Shown here: positions 1 through 11,117 of the stretch, in pieces
Layout: every line of letters begins with the position of its first letter
How positions within the stretch are numbered: position 1 is the stretch's first letter
Assembly: GCA_033297075.1 (NCBI GenBank)
Contig: MU858107.1
Location: 126,819 to 190,818 of the forward strand
Direction: 5' to 3'
Length of the DNA: 64,000 nt
From: Rhypophila decipiens
Taxonomy: Eukaryota; Ascomycota; Sordariomycetes; Sordariales; Naviculisporaceae
Notes under the pieces: model-generated
What the model was told of the DNA's origin: nothing
The model's database searches: none
What the model saw: the letters and a program-made list of their open reading frames with translations, nothing else
Made by a program: the position numbers and the translations under genes

Positions 1-615
1 TCACGGCAGGTATGATGGTCTGAGTAAGTCAAACTGCCGTCTGGCCCGTTTCTTGAGATTGGCCTTGATCCGCGTTCTGATTGGCTCATTTCATGTTAGA
101 GATCATCTACTAAATGAGCACCTCTTCATATCACACCTCACATAAAGCCGAGTGTGAATGGCCTCACTCGCTCGCATTCTAGAGTAGGCTCGCACAAGGT
201 GAACTTTCTCGGAAGTCCGTCGTAACTCCCTGTAAGGTAGATCACCGAATCTCGCTGAATAAGTCATACTCACTATTCCAGCCAATCACAAAGTCCAGTT
301 TGGTTTCAGTGCATGAATGTCACGCCCTAAGCTCGACATCAGGGCCAATGCTGTATCACTGGGTAGGGCGGTTATAAGCGGGCCGGAGAGCTCAATTCCT
401 CAACAAAATCGTAGACATGAACCTCATTGTCTTCCTATAAACGTGTCTCCCTATAAACCGGATCACCATTCTCAACACCAAGATCAATGAAGTCGCAACT
501 AACCAGCAGAACTTTGATTCCCACAATCCACAAACTTAAACCTCCAACCAAACCTGTGAACCTGATCTTCCCAAAGATATCATCACAACCCACCAGACCA
601 ATCTCAAAATCCAAA
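1..615. other. Intergenic / 5' flank
   Basis: I see no gene here. The frame of the downstream PEP-mutase-like gene stays open back to an ATG at 487, so 487-615 may be an N-terminal extension, but it is more likely 5' leader. Confidence 0.5.
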
Positions 616-1467
616 ATGACAACCCCCATCGACATCTCTCAAACCGCCTCCCGCGCGACAAGCTTCCGCTCCCTCCACCAACCCGGCAACCCCCTTATCC
701 TCTCCAACATCTGGGATCCCATCTCAGCACGGATCATGGCCTCCAACCCGAAATGCAAAGCCCTAGCAACCGCCTCCTTCGCACTAGCCCATTCAATCGG
801 CAAATCCGACGACGACCTGACACTAGAAGATAACCTCTCCCTGATCAAGCCCATCGCCCTCGTGGCCCATAGTCTCAACCTCCCCCTAACAGTCGACCTC
901 CAAGATGGCTACGCTCCCCAGGACAATCTCGATCTTCTCAAAGAAACCATCACCACCTTGATCAAAGACTTCGGCGTCGTAGGCATCAACCTAGAAGACT
1001 CATGGCACACGACCGCCACATGGCACAAGACAGCACCAATCGGCATAAGCGGTGATGTCATCCCCGAAAACCACGCAGTCGAGCGGATCAAAACCATCCT
1101 GTCAACAGCAAAAGAATTGGGGGTCTCAGATTTCGTGATAAACGCCCGGTCAGATACCTTCCTCTTTGGCGGCTCCCTGGATGAATCCATCCGCCGCGGC
1201 AAAAAATACCTCGAGGCGGGTGCCGAGACGATCTTCATCTTTTGGCCGCCAAAGTGGGAGATGAAGCGGGAAGATGTCCAGCGTGTGATTGATGAGTTGG
1301 GCGGCAAGGTGAATATTACTTGTCGGTTGACTGAGATTGGCAAGGGGGGCTTTACGGCACAGGAGCTGGGACAAATGGGCGTTGCGAGGGTGAGTGTTGG
1401 GCCGGGGATTTATATGGCAGCTTTGGGCGCGATCAAGGAGGCTGCTGGGAAGATTCTTGGGGCTTGA
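616..1467 (+). CDS. PEP mutase / isocitrate lyase superfamily enzyme
   Basis: This single-exon gene encodes 283 aa. The protein is an (alpha/beta)8-barrel of the phosphoenolpyruvate mutase type, a family that makes or breaks C-C or P-C bonds on small oxo-acids using Mg2+. Visible family signatures are NIWDPISARI near the N-terminus, the acidic metal-site segment VDLQDGY, the second acidic segment GINLEDS, and INARSDTF. The KKCGH catalytic loop of true isocitrate lyase is absent, so it is neither glyoxylate-cycle isocitrate lyase nor methylisocitrate lyase. An oxaloacetate-hydrolase or carboxyphosphonoenolpyruvate-mutase-like activity is possible, but the substrate cannot be read from the sequence. 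I chose the ATG at 616 because its context (CAAAATGAC) is good and family homology begins just after it. The in-frame ATG at 487 would add 43 basic residues that could resemble a mitochondrial presequence. No neighbour suggests a pathway. Confidence 0.88.
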   Translation: MTTPIDISQTASRATSFRSLHQPGNPLILSNIWDPISARIMASNPKCKALATASFALAHSIGKSDDDLTLEDNLSLIKPIALVAHSLNLPLTVDLQDGYAPQDNLDLLKETITTLIKDFGVVGINLEDSWHTTATWHKTAPIGISGDVIPENHAVERIKTILSTAKELGVSDFVINARSDTFLFGGSLDESIRRGKKYLEAGAETIFIFWPPKWEMKREDVQRVIDELGGKVNITCRLTEIGKGGFTAQELGQMGVARVSVGPGIYMAALGAIKEAAGKILGA

Positions 1468-1805
1468 GTAAAATCAAGATATTCTTTACCATAGCGGGTG
1501 AGGCTTATAGAACGTACCTGGTGGTGAAGGGGCTTTGACCCACTTTTGTCGTCAAGAATTCTGACATTCAGTTGAAAAGAAAGGCGTCATAGGAGCTGGA
1601 ATAGATGTCTTGACTGGGCTAGAAAGTCAAACTGGACTAGTGTCTCTATATGAAAGTAGCAGTCACCAGTCTTCAGTCCTTTACCAGCCAATTCCTACTT
1701 CCCTGTCGCTTAGCCGTGTCAACATGCTCACACCCCAACAGTTCATATCCAAATCCCAGCACTCTCACAAAATCCCCTTGATTTTCCTCACATTCCAACT
1801 TCGTC
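1468..1805. other. Convergent 3' intergenic region
   Basis: This gap lies between two convergent genes and presumably holds both 3' UTRs. I see no coding signal. Confidence 0.5.
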
Positions 1806-2881
1806 CTAACCACCATTAACCTCCCTGTTAGCCCTCGAGAAGAACTCACCAACAACGCCAACACTAGCAGGCAACCTCGTCTCCTGCGACCAATTCCCGC
1901 TGGTAAACCAAGCACTATGAACCCCCAACCTGACCGTCCCCAGAATCTGCTCATACAAAGTCTGGTTGTTCGCCTCGGGCGGATCAACAACCTGGTGCAC
2001 AATCACAACAGCCTTACTATTCAACTCCGGATCGTTTGGCAGCCCGGCCGTTCTGTTCCCGAGGCCCTGGTACATCTCCCTGTAGTCGTAGGGCGTGTAA
2101 TCACCTATGCAGTCTCCAGACGGATCAGACGGATCAGAAGGTACGCTGGTCCAGCATGTTTCGCGGGTGATGACAGCATCAGCCATGGCGAAGAGGAAGG
2201 GTTCGTAATCTGTTTGTGGGTTTGAACCGGGGTTCATGATTATGGAGAATTGATTGCGCGGGGAAGGGCCGGTGTTGGCAAAGACCTCCCGTGCATAGGA
2301 GGTCAATTCTTCGTACTCGGAGCGGTTGCCGATCGTTGTGCCGGTTTCGTCGAACCAGAGGCCGTGGATGGAGATGTTGGCGATTTCGTTGAAATTCCAG
2401 GTTGTGGCGTTGTCCCATAGGGCCCTGGATTCACAGACGTTAGAAGTGAGAACTTGAAGGGAGCCTGAGAAAAGTCAACTTACCACTCTGCAATGTCTTC
2501 TTTGATCGAGTCAATGCTCCGGTTGTTCTGGTCTCCGTAGCGAGTATAGATGTACCCGACGGTCTGAGCATTAGGCAGGGCGTTGAGCCTGGCCAGGTTG
2601 GTGGAGTAGTCTTTGTTGCAGCCGTGCTCAATGTAGTCGGGGCCGGGTAGGTTGCAGCTGCCTCCGTTTCCGGGGGTGGATGTGTTCTTGGGACCATTGT
2701 TCGGGTTGATCACCACGTAAAAGTGCATGTCTGGGTTGGCCCGGATGGCGTCGATGGTGGCATTCCACTCGGCTGAGCCAAATATACCACCCGGCCCTGC
2801 GTAGAGAGGCAGCATGATTTCTGTGCGGGCCATGACTGCTGTGGCGAGCCCGGTCAGGGCTAAGATGATATTGGACTTCAT
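1806..2881 (-). CDS. Secreted spherulin-4-like (spherulation-specific family 4) protein
   Basis: Two exons, 2881-2484 and 2424-1806, are joined across a 59-nt intron (GTAAGT...CAG) and give 338 aa. Residues 1-18 (MKSNIILALTGLATAVMA) form a clear signal peptide. The mature protein begins with the family motif IMLPLYAGPG, followed by FYVVINPNNGP and VGYIYTRYG; IHGLWFDETG lies in exon 2. The family is named after a Physarum spherulation-induced transcript and is widespread in fungi as a secreted or wall-associated protein with a predicted barrel fold. Its biochemical function is not established; a polysaccharide-hydrolase-like fold has been suggested. Several N-glycosylation sequons (for example NAT, NNT, NWS) fit secretion. 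A TATAAA-like element lies about 105 bp upstream. Confidence 0.9.
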
Positions 2882-4661
2882 GGTGAACTGATTTTCTTTT
2901 TGGGAAATACACTGCTAGGTAAGAAACTCTTCGCCCTGCTCCTCTGGCTCACGATAGACTCTGTTATTTGGGTTTACTGCCGTCCTTATATACTTTGCTT
3001 TCCTTCTCTTCTCCTAGGAGATACTCATTCATGTCGATATTCCCATCCTCCCAAAGTCCCAAGTCCGAGAATACCGACACTAGCAACATCCTTGCTCGCC
3101 TCATCAACGCAAAACCTGCCTCGCCCTGGTAACTGAGCCCTACGATCAACCTCGCATGCCCGGGCTTGTCCGGTGTTAATGCATTACTCACTGTTTACAG
3201 GTTTCAAGTGCCACAAGCCCCTTTTTCTAGAGTGGCCGTGGGAATGTGCCAAGCTGACCAGTCGCAACACAGCTGTGCCTCTCCCAAGTTCTGGAACCGA
3301 CCCTTTAGCCTGTTTCCTCAGCCTGACTGTACCTGGCATATGCGCTCCAGTACAGTGGTCAGTTGACGGTTGCATGAACTGGACCGGGGTGCATAAAGTC
3401 CGAGGTGAACCATACCAGGAAATGGATATGATGTCACCTCGGCCGAGTATACCGATGAGGCAGCATGGCAGTGATTCTAAGTCGTGTTGGAGGATTGGTG
3501 AGAATGGAGCTAGTTGATTTGTGGGGAGGTAAGCTTACGTACAATTGGTTACACATGACCAAGTAATACCTATAATACGACCGAAGAATAGGGTTTGCCA
3601 TGTGGGCTGGGGTAGTGTCTAGGGGAAATATTCGGCGAGAATATGAGATGGTGACTCCATTGTGGGTATTGAAGATGATGATGTCTCTCGGACTCGCCTC
3701 GGAACCAGACTCACATGGGATTGTAGTTTAGAAAACATGATTCTTAGCGACAAGGGCGCCGGATGAGCGGAACATCACGATGAACACTAAAGCCTCCATC
3801 AGTAATCGGTAGCCAGGGGTCTTGTCGGTTGACAATTCTGTGGGAGAGGAAGTGGCCCGAGGGCCGAGAGCCGGTGCGCTGGCTCAACCGAGTCACTGGA
3901 ATCGGGTTCCTTATTGCCGATAAAATTGTATTGGAGGGTAATGTCCAGTTTGTACTGTGTTAAAGTTGACAGAGACGAACGGCAGGAGCGAGGTATGAAC
4001 CTGCCACGCATGGTGCCATGTTCATGGCTAGAAGGAAGATGGTGGGTCTGAAATCTCGAGTCGAGGAAGGAAGTCCGACTTGATTTTGGTCCGTCAGGAC
4101 GTAACCTGTAGTCGGCGTTTAAAGAAGAACCCAGCTTATCAATTGTCCCTTCCTCAATCCGGGCCGTCACTTGTCCAGAGAAGGCAGGAGCCAGAATGAT
4201 GGGTGACGGGTTTCCACCTTCGTACCAGAAAACGTAAAGCCCGCACATGTGGAGCCTGAAAGACCAGCTATTTCCAAGGACAACTGCCCAGCAGCCCTCC
4301 AGCTGAGGTCTCCAAGCTTGATATTAATGTAAATCCATTCGCTGCTTCTATCTAGTGCCAAAATCGCAAATACCCGGTGAAAAAGGTCGACCTGCCGGAC
4401 TTCTATATGACATGGCACGAGGGGTCTAAGGTCTCATCATGATAACTGCCTCCAAGTCTACTACCGAATATCACATCCGCCATTATTATGCAAGTCCAGT
4501 CCCTTCTCATTATTATGTATATCGACACAACTGTATCACCACCACCGACCTCCTCCTTCTCTTTGCCGCTGCCATCACCCGCAATGGCTCGTATTATAGC
4601 CACCTACGAAGCCCGGCAGATGAGCTACCATCACCACAATGTACGCCTGATCGATCAGGTC
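2882..4661. other. Intergenic, no recognisable gene
   Basis: About 1.8 kb. The first part is the promoter of the spherulin-4-like gene. The longest frames (for example 149 codons at 3799-4248, minus) show no domain, no codon bias and no splice partners, so I leave them out. Confidence 0.5.
2986..2992 (-). promoter_or_regulatory. Putative TATA box of the spherulin-4-like gene
   Basis: On the minus strand the sequence reads TATATAA, starting about 110 bp before the ATG at 2881. That spacing suits a fungal core promoter with a short leader. It is assigned by motif and position only. Confidence 0.4.
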
Positions 4662-5677
4662 TCACTTCTCTTTCTTCTCCTGCCCCGTCCCCTTCTGCCG
4701 TCTCACCTCGGCCCTCATCTCCCGCGCAACATCCATAAACTGCGCAGCCCCAATGGCAGTGAGGACATGCCACCAGCCGTGAAACTCAAAGATCCACGAG
4801 GTGGGTAGACCAATCGCCGCTTTGGCAGCCCGTAGTTCAGAGCAGTACATGAACTCAATGTTCCAGAGTAAATACCCAAACAGCGAAACGTAAACAGCGT
4901 CCCAGCCCCTGTTAGTCAGATTCTTGGCTTTGGCTTCCGACAACTTTTTCTCATCCGTTGGGTCGCTTGTCTTGAGTCCCTTGAGGAGGTAATGGGACTT
5001 GAAACCCGTGATTATCATACCACCGAGGAATCCGACGACTTGGATGATGATGTTTACTGTTTGCAGGTAGACTGCACAAAAGATGATGTGAAAGACGGCA
5101 ATGGCGCCACGTACGAGACGCCGGTTGGAGGGGCTGGAAATGTCGGCGGCAAAGACAGCGTCGAGCATCGACCACGAAAGGAGCAGCATTGAGAGTTCGT
5201 CGACGAATTCGAGGGTCTTGCGAAGGGAGGCGTGGAAGAGGAAGGAGCCAATTCCTAGGGCGAGGAGGGAGAAGGACATGAAATCTATTTTGGGCTTTGT
5301 GGGAAAGTGAGACCGGGTTGGGTAGATGGATTTTAGGGCGAGGTAGACTGTATGAGAGTTAGTATCATCTTTGGGGACAAGTCGGGATGGGGGCGAGTTG
5401 AGGTGAGATCAGGACGTGAGTCTTACCGTAGGCCACATTAGAAAGCGAGTTGATGAACTCGGCAATGTAAAATGTTATCGCATAGTCTTCTTCACAGAAG
5501 CTATTTACATCAAGATCACGGTCAGCATGAGTCGAGATGCTGGTAGGATAAGGCCAGTATAAAAGGGGTGGTGAGAGTGACGTACTTTGCCCGTCCATTT
5601 GGTGTCCCCCACAAGCCCTGTGAAGCAAACGGGTCGCCCGCGAATTTGGACGTTTGGTGTCCAACCATAAAACTCAT
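4662..5677 (-). CDS. Alkaline ceramidase (YPC1/YDC1/ACER family)
   Basis: Three exons, 5677-5586, 5500-5427 and 5347-4662, are joined by two GT-AG introns and give 283 aa. The joins rebuild the expected N-terminal blocks: the first restores ANFCEEDY and the second restores NVAYVYLAL. The enzyme hydrolyses ceramide (phyto- or dihydroceramide in yeast) to a sphingoid base and a fatty acid in the ER/Golgi membrane. Conserved active-site elements are visible: the Ser/His block GSFLFHASLR followed by the acidic pair in EFVDELSM, and the C-terminal histidine block EFHGWWHVL (HxxxH), which together bind zinc in characterised ACER proteins. Several hydrophobic segments fit a seven-helix topology. The tail is short and basic (RRQKGTGQEKKEK). 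The start at 5677 has AAAATGAG context. The gene is isolated; its promoter faces 5.7-6.8 kb. Confidence 0.93.
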
Positions 5678-6783
5678 TTTGACTTTTGTAAGGGATTGTT
5701 TTGATCAATCCTTCTTGTATCGCGAGGATTGGATTTATCGTGTCGAAAACATGGGTGTCCTGGGATTGTTATGACGTTGGAAGACGGCACTGAAATTTTC
5801 CGCGAAAAGGTGAGCTGACGTTGAAAGCGCGTTAACCACGTGTTTGTTTGGTGGGGCTCCCTCAGCTAGGCTTGGGCGGCATCCTCGCGAGACCGAATAC
5901 GAGCATTCAAGACTTTGCGCTAATGGACCATGAATCGCACTGTAATTCATGAAGGATATGTACCTCTAGATTTTCCTTCAATCGCAGAGAAAGTACTTAT
6001 CTCTTGTTGCGTGCAATCGCAGAGCGACAGGAACATCATCATCTGATGTGGAGCCCTGGTTCCAGCCCAAAACCGTTGAAAGTTCAGGTGGATTTCGGGG
6101 GACCACTCACGACAGGGGTCAAACCGGCCGAGGCCCGGAGTGTCACGGAGATAAGACTTCAGGCCGGAAATAACACTCGCACATCGACCGCATGACCGGA
6201 GCAATTCCAGGTTCCCATCCAGCTTTTTGCGCATTTTTGGTTGAGTGGCTGGCGCAATTATTGGACGCACATCCACAGCCCCCCTCCACTTCGATACCTG
6301 AGGCCGTCATCCTTCCGCATAAGAGGCCTCATCGGTCCAATCGTTCGAAGGCGGGGACGGTCGCCTTCTTTAAATGAACTCTCTGCCAACTTTTGGCCTC
6401 TTTCCACCTCGAAAACACTGCAGATGTTGAACCGTTAAAGTCCTTCTAGAAGATCAAAACCTACAACGTAGATATTGGATTCCCAACCAGTACCATGGGC
6501 GGGTTTTATATGGGCTATTTGGATAGTAAGTATACGTGTAAAGCGAAGAGTCCCAAAAACAGCCACAAACATACGGTTAAAATATTTTGAGCCCTCACAG
6601 TCAACTGGTACACAGTGCTGATATAAAGCTTTAGGCCTCTGTCGTCGAAGAGGATGGCCTGAGCCGCTATACGAATGTCTCCTAGACAGCTCTGGTTATG
6701 CCGGCCATGTTTTCGTCAACGGGCGAGAATACCGGACCGATTTTGCATACGAGTCGATAGACCTAGCGCAAGAAAATGCAGCT
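5678..6783. other. Divergent intergenic region
   Basis: About 1.1 kb between the ceramidase gene (minus) and the 950-aa gene (plus). Only short frames are present, none convincing. Confidence 0.5.
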
Positions 6784-9636
6784 ATGCGAGCCTTTATGGT
6801 TTGTAGAAACTTCAGCGTCAATGGCGGTATACTTGCGAGAAATGGCATCGTTCAAGGCATGCCAGCGGTCCGGCCTCAATCATCAATTGGGTTCCGGCCA
6901 CCAGCTCGTCCCATGGGATTCCACGGCTACCCAGAGCCCGATGATATGGATGATCGACAACCGTTGAGGCGGTTGCCCAGATATAAGGATCCTTCCGGTT
7001 CAATGGCACATCCTCCAAGCGCAGCTTCCGCCACTAACCCGTCAAATCATCAATCTCACCTCTCCAGTGGCCGTGGAAGCCCACCACCCACTGGGACTTT
7101 CGAGTCTTCGGACTTTCTTAGTCAATCAAGGGCGGATGCGCCATCGAACCGGGCTTTGGAACAACAGCCACATCGAAACCTGTCTAAGCAAAGCGCGGTG
7201 AGCGAACCGCCAAGTATGCATAGCCCCGAGTTGACTTCGGCATTACACCTCGCCGAAGCCCTGGCAGCCCATGATTATAACAAGACGCAGTGGCTGCTAG
7301 AGCATCGTTTCAACCAAGTGGCCACCCGAGAATACTCCTGGCTGAAGGAGTTGAAGAAGCTAGATTATTCACCTCTGGAGATTACCGACGAGCTGTTAGA
7401 AAAGGCGATTCTTGGTCCTTGGATATTTGAGCCCTTCACGCCACTCGTATCTTCGCCATTTGATACGGAGCTGCACCTCCACCCCTGCGTCCACTTTACA
7501 AGTGGGACAGCTGCTGAGGGCCATGTTCGAAAAGAACCTAACTCAGAAGCCCTCACAAAAGCTTCCGATTCTACCGGTCCCGTACTTTCATCCAAGGAAT
7601 CGATCGAGTATCACTGCGGTCTTGCGGGGGTCAGACCGACGCCCGAAGGGAGCACAGAGCTTCAGCTTGGCTCTGTGGGGTTTTCAGAGGATAACTCCGT
7701 TGCCACAGTGACCCTGGTGGGACCAGAAGACGGCAGTGCTGTGTTGCAAATTCTTGAAAATCTTGAGTACGCTGCCGGGGCGCTCCAGACCCTTGGGGGA
7801 AGCTGCAACTCGTTCACCTTCTTATTCATGGTGGATCGCATGTCGGACAAGAACTCACGACCCTGCGTGGAGCTTCAAAGGGTTCCATTCTCCGTCATCC
7901 GTCGATTGAGACATTGCTTGGACCACTCCCTGCAGGCCGACGAGGGTGATGACTTACTGTATTTTGTCGACCAGGTCATGCCTTTCCTACCAACAGGTTT
8001 ACTGCAGACAGGCGACCAGACAACCGACGCCGACGACCGAGTCTTTCTCGTTTCCCTTACGGCACAGTTTCTGTCCCTGGCATTTCTGTCGTATTCACAG
8101 GCGGATTGTGGTCCGATAATGCCCTTTTTCTTGGATACTGCGCTAAACAAGGTTGTACTCACGGGTAATGGAGGTGGCAATGCTTTCAATGGCCTCACCG
8201 TCTGTGGATCCTTGGTAATGCTTACTTGCATGGGGGACATGACCGGAAAGCCTGTCTTTGCATTCCGTTGTTTCAAATCCGAACAAGAACAACTCACAAT
8301 GGATATCTCGTCCACTAAATTCGACTTGATTGCCAGCGCCGAAGACATCATCGACACCTGGGGCCCGGGGACATTCGTTTCGGTCTCATCTGAGGAACCT
8401 GATATGCTGTTGTCCATCGCAGTCGGCAATGGAACCATCACTTCGGCCCCAATCCAAACAGACAAAATACCGGAACAGCCACTTCACTGGAGCCGAGGCT
8501 CCAAGCAGCCAAGGGAAACTGAACCGTTCCATTTGAGGTTAAAATACAGAATCGGTACGACGATAATCGAAAACACGCAGTGCTGTGCAAATGCCAACAC
8601 CGCCCTGCTAAAGGCGGTCCCTCTGCTCGAAGACCTGGACACATTTCCAAGCTACTGGGAGATAGCCGAGAGGGAGCTTGGCTTGGGTCTTCAGGGTGGC
8701 GGTCAAATCGGTCTTACGGCCGCATTCCAGTTCAACCAGACCTGGGTGAAGATGGGCGGGACTACCAAGAAAGCTGCCATGCTCTGCCAACGGGCATTCT
8801 TCAGGGCCGACCTTGAGAGCCTCTTTGGGGTGCAGGTAAGCGTCTGTACAGGGATCGCGCGCCGCGTCCGCCTCCGGGAACTTGTTGCCGACATCCTCCC
8901 GGCCTACGTCGCCGGCCTCGTGACAAAGCCACGTCTGTGGGCATCTCTCGTCAATACGCACCATCTCATCACCGCCCTCCGCAGCTCGGACATCCGGACT
9001 TTGCTCGATTCGCTGGATCATCAACACCAGACTGTGTTTGAGGGCCTCGTCACCGCCGTCCTACATCTTCTACGTGGCACTGGCATCGATCGGAAGGGCG
9101 AGGACTTTGTGGTCGCCTGCATTCAACCAGACTTGCCGTTCCGCTGTTTCAAAATTCCCTGTCGGAAGGAGAACTATTGGACGCGCATGCTTGCGGACTC
9201 GGAAGACACCGCCACATTCGCCTACGTCACAACGCGATGCCTAGAGACGGCGCGTATGCAGTGCTGCGGCCCGGCTGTATCTTGGAGAAACTCTGCTTCG
9301 TTGCTGTGGACGGCTGTCTCCTGCTACGAGGAGAGAGTCGCCGCCGCTACCACCGCCACGCCAAACGACAAATGGGGGCTCAAGCACTGCGATGCTTACT
9401 TGATCGGTCGGCCTGATGCGGCCTTGTCGGTTCAGGTCGACAGGCCCAATGAGAAGGACGAGCCGAGGCTTCTCGCTTCTTGCAGCACCATCCCACCACA
9501 GTATTTGTACCGACTCTTTCGAAAGGCTAGGCCGGGTAAGCCAAAAAGGCTGAGGGAAATGAAGTGCTTTGATCAAACTGCTGAAAGCGTTGTTGTACTG
9601 GTCGGGGGGCCGCAAAGATGGATGAGTCCAAGCTGA
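6784..9636 (+). CDS. Large uncharacterised fungal protein (950 aa)
   Basis: A long single open frame. I recognise it only as a Pezizomycotina protein of unknown function. Residues 1-140 are Pro/Ser/Gln-rich and look disordered. A conserved block begins around residue 145: a helix with ALHLAEALAAHDYNKTQ, then WLKELKKLDYSPLEITDELL and GPWIFEPF. I have seen this arrangement at the start of other fungal hypothetical proteins. The next region (about 275-480) contains IEYHCGLAGVRP, GALQTLGGSCNSFTFL and SLTAQFLSLAFLSYSQA, followed by LVMLTCMGDM, and looks globular and alpha/beta. The C-terminal half (about 600-940) is Cys-rich and globular, with no catalytic motif I can name. There is no signal peptide or obvious membrane segment. 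The start is uncertain: the ATG at 6784 is the first in frame, and ATGs near residue 26 or 39 are alternatives. The gene converges on the RTA1-like gene with a 238-bp gap. Confidence 0.75.
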   Translation: MRAFMVCRNFSVNGGILARNGIVQGMPAVRPQSSIGFRPPARPMGFHGYPEPDDMDDRQPLRRLPRYKDPSGSMAHPPSAASATNPSNHQSHLSSGRGSPPPTGTFESSDFLSQSRADAPSNRALEQQPHRNLSKQSAVSEPPSMHSPELTSALHLAEALAAHDYNKTQWLLEHRFNQVATREYSWLKELKKLDYSPLEITDELLEKAILGPWIFEPFTPLVSSPFDTELHLHPCVHFTSGTAAEGHVRKEPNSEALTKASDSTGPVLSSKESIEYHCGLAGVRPTPEGSTELQLGSVGFSEDNSVATVTLVGPEDGSAVLQILENLEYAAGALQTLGGSCNSFTFLFMVDRMSDKNSRPCVELQRVPFSVIRRLRHCLDHSLQADEGDDLLYFVDQVMPFLPTGLLQTGDQTTDADDRVFLVSLTAQFLSLAFLSYSQADCGPIMPFFLDTALNKVVLTGNGGGNAFNGLTVCGSLVMLTCMGDMTGKPVFAFRCFKSEQEQLTMDISSTKFDLIASAEDIIDTWGPGTFVSVSSEEPDMLLSIAVGNGTITSAPIQTDKIPEQPLHWSRGSKQPRETEPFHLRLKYRIGTTIIENTQCCANANTALLKAVPLLEDLDTFPSYWEIAERELGLGLQGGGQIGLTAAFQFNQTWVKMGGTTKKAAMLCQRAFFRADLESLFGVQVSVCTGIARRVRLRELVADILPAYVAGLVTKPRLWASLVNTHHLITALRSSDIRTLLDSLDHQHQTVFEGLVTAVLHLLRGTGIDRKGEDFVVACIQPDLPFRCFKIPCRKENYWTRMLADSEDTATFAYVTTRCLETARMQCCGPAVSWRNSASLLWTAVSCYEERVAAATTATPNDKWGLKHCDAYLIGRPDAALSVQVDRPNEKDEPRLLASCSTIPPQYLYRLFRKARPGKPKRLREMKCFDQTAESVVVLVGGPQRWMSPS

Positions 9637-9874
9637 GGTCGCCGCACTGGCCTTGGGATGCCCTCGTCAACTTTTGATGTAGAGTCATGGAAGAAGAGGT
9701 AATCTTTGCCCCTGACGTGGCTGATGATAAATGGAAATTTCCTACACAGGTTGACTGATGGGGGAAAAAAGAAAAAGAATACAGAACTCATTCTATCTGG
9801 ACAAACAATAATGGAATGCGACAGGCAAATGCCAAGTTCATACAAGGCCACAGAGACCAAAGAAACTCTGTCGC

Positions 9875-11117
9875 TCAAGCATTTTGGGCGCCTGGGACGG
9901 CAGGGTAATACTCCCTTAGTTCTTCAAACGATCCGGAACCGTTCCTCTTTCTGGAGTCGGAGTTACTCCGGTGGCGGAAGAAGATACCAAACGTGAGGAC
10001 GTTCAATACCTTGAACACCAGGGATCGGTCATCCTTCTCTTCTTGTCCCATGACCTCTGTTATTCCATCTGCCGCGAGGTGCAGACTCCGGTTCTGGGGG
10101 AGGTATCGGCCTGGACTCCAAACATTCCACAGAACAGAGTTGATGAGCATGAGCGTCGCCTCGAAGACGTAAAAGAACCACTCGTATCGGAGGATGGGAC
10201 TAAGTTGTCGAAGTGCTTCGATGTCCTTCAGCTTGACGTTTGTGTTGCCGGTGTGTTCGACCAGTCGGTAGATGCACCGGATGAAGATCAAGAGCATGCT
10301 GGCGTATAGGGTGCGGAGAGGAGTGAACACTTTGGTTGACTTGACGTCGGTCTTGGTGCATCGGTGGTGGAAGATGGATGCCATGACCCCGAATGCGAGG
10401 ATGATGACCAGCTGGATGGCGATGGCGACTATTGTGAGATACTTGGCGAGTTTTTGTGTACTCTGAGAGCTTGTCGGGTTGGCGGCCAGGGCCACACCGA
10501 GTGCGTTGAGCAGTTCGACGATGCCCATCAGTCCGCCAAAGATGCGGAGGACCCGACCTGGTGGGAGCGGCGCCAGGTGTGGGACATAGTAGAATATTCG
10601 ACCAAGAACATGGTAGTTTGCTAGCTCGAGTAGGGGACTGGTTTCGGAAGCATATCAGTCTGTGGTCTTGTTCTGGAGTTGACAATGGGTATGGCATACG
10701 GGCAGACGTATATGAAGACCTGGCTCAGGATGAAGTTGATCAAGTTCGGGGGACTGTATGTGTAGTTGAATGCCCCGATTTCTCGGAGGATATACCCAAG
10801 GGTGAAAAGAACGCCACAGACGGGATGCAGTCCGGTCAACCTGAACGATTTGTATCGACTGTTCTAGGATTAGTGTCACTCAAGCTTGGTATGGTTCCGA
10901 GGCTGGTCCACTTACACACACTGCCAGATGTGACCGACTGCAGATGCGCCAAACGCCACAGCAAAGAACACTGGCGCCGCCTTGTTAGGGGCATAGACGA
11001 AAAGACTTCCTGGGACTGGTTTGGATTGTCAACATGATATCGTTCACTCGTCTCGTGAGCCGGTGCGCTGGGATGGGAGGGTTAGGGTTATGTATGCTTA
11101 CCTGGGTCACCACTCAT
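9875..11117 (-). CDS. RTA1-like seven-transmembrane protein
   Basis: Four exons, 11117-11102 (only 16 nt), 11009-10916, 10858-10700 and 10637-9875, give 343 aa. Each join restores an RTA1 family block: MSGDPG|SLFVYAPNKAAP, HIWQC|VRYKSFRLTGLHP and IYVCP|PLLELANYHVLGR. Later blocks are YYVPHLAPLPPGRV, MLLIFIRCIYRLVEHTG and a helix before RSLHLAADG. The family (yeast Rta1, Rsb1) consists of plasma-membrane or vacuolar seven-helix proteins linked to sphingoid-base export and to resistance to aminocholesterol and other membrane stress. The cytosolic C-terminus is charged and Ser-rich (RHRSNSDSRKRNGSGS). Whether it exports a lipid or acts as a receptor-like protein cannot be told from sequence. The ceramidase gene at 4.7 kb is also sphingolipid-related, but 4 kb and an unrelated gene lie between them, so I do not infer a cluster. 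Confidence 0.93.

Noticed and set aside
3799..4418. Overlapping minus-strand frames of 149 and 83 codons
   Set aside because: No domain, no signal peptide and no splice join gives a recognisable protein.
8608..9027. Antisense frames inside the 950-aa gene
   Set aside because: They are shadows of the long plus-strand frame, which has the conserved blocks.
4662..11117. Sphingolipid gene cluster (ceramidase plus RTA1-like protein)
   Set aside because: Two loosely related genes separated by an unrelated one and 4 kb do not make a cluster.
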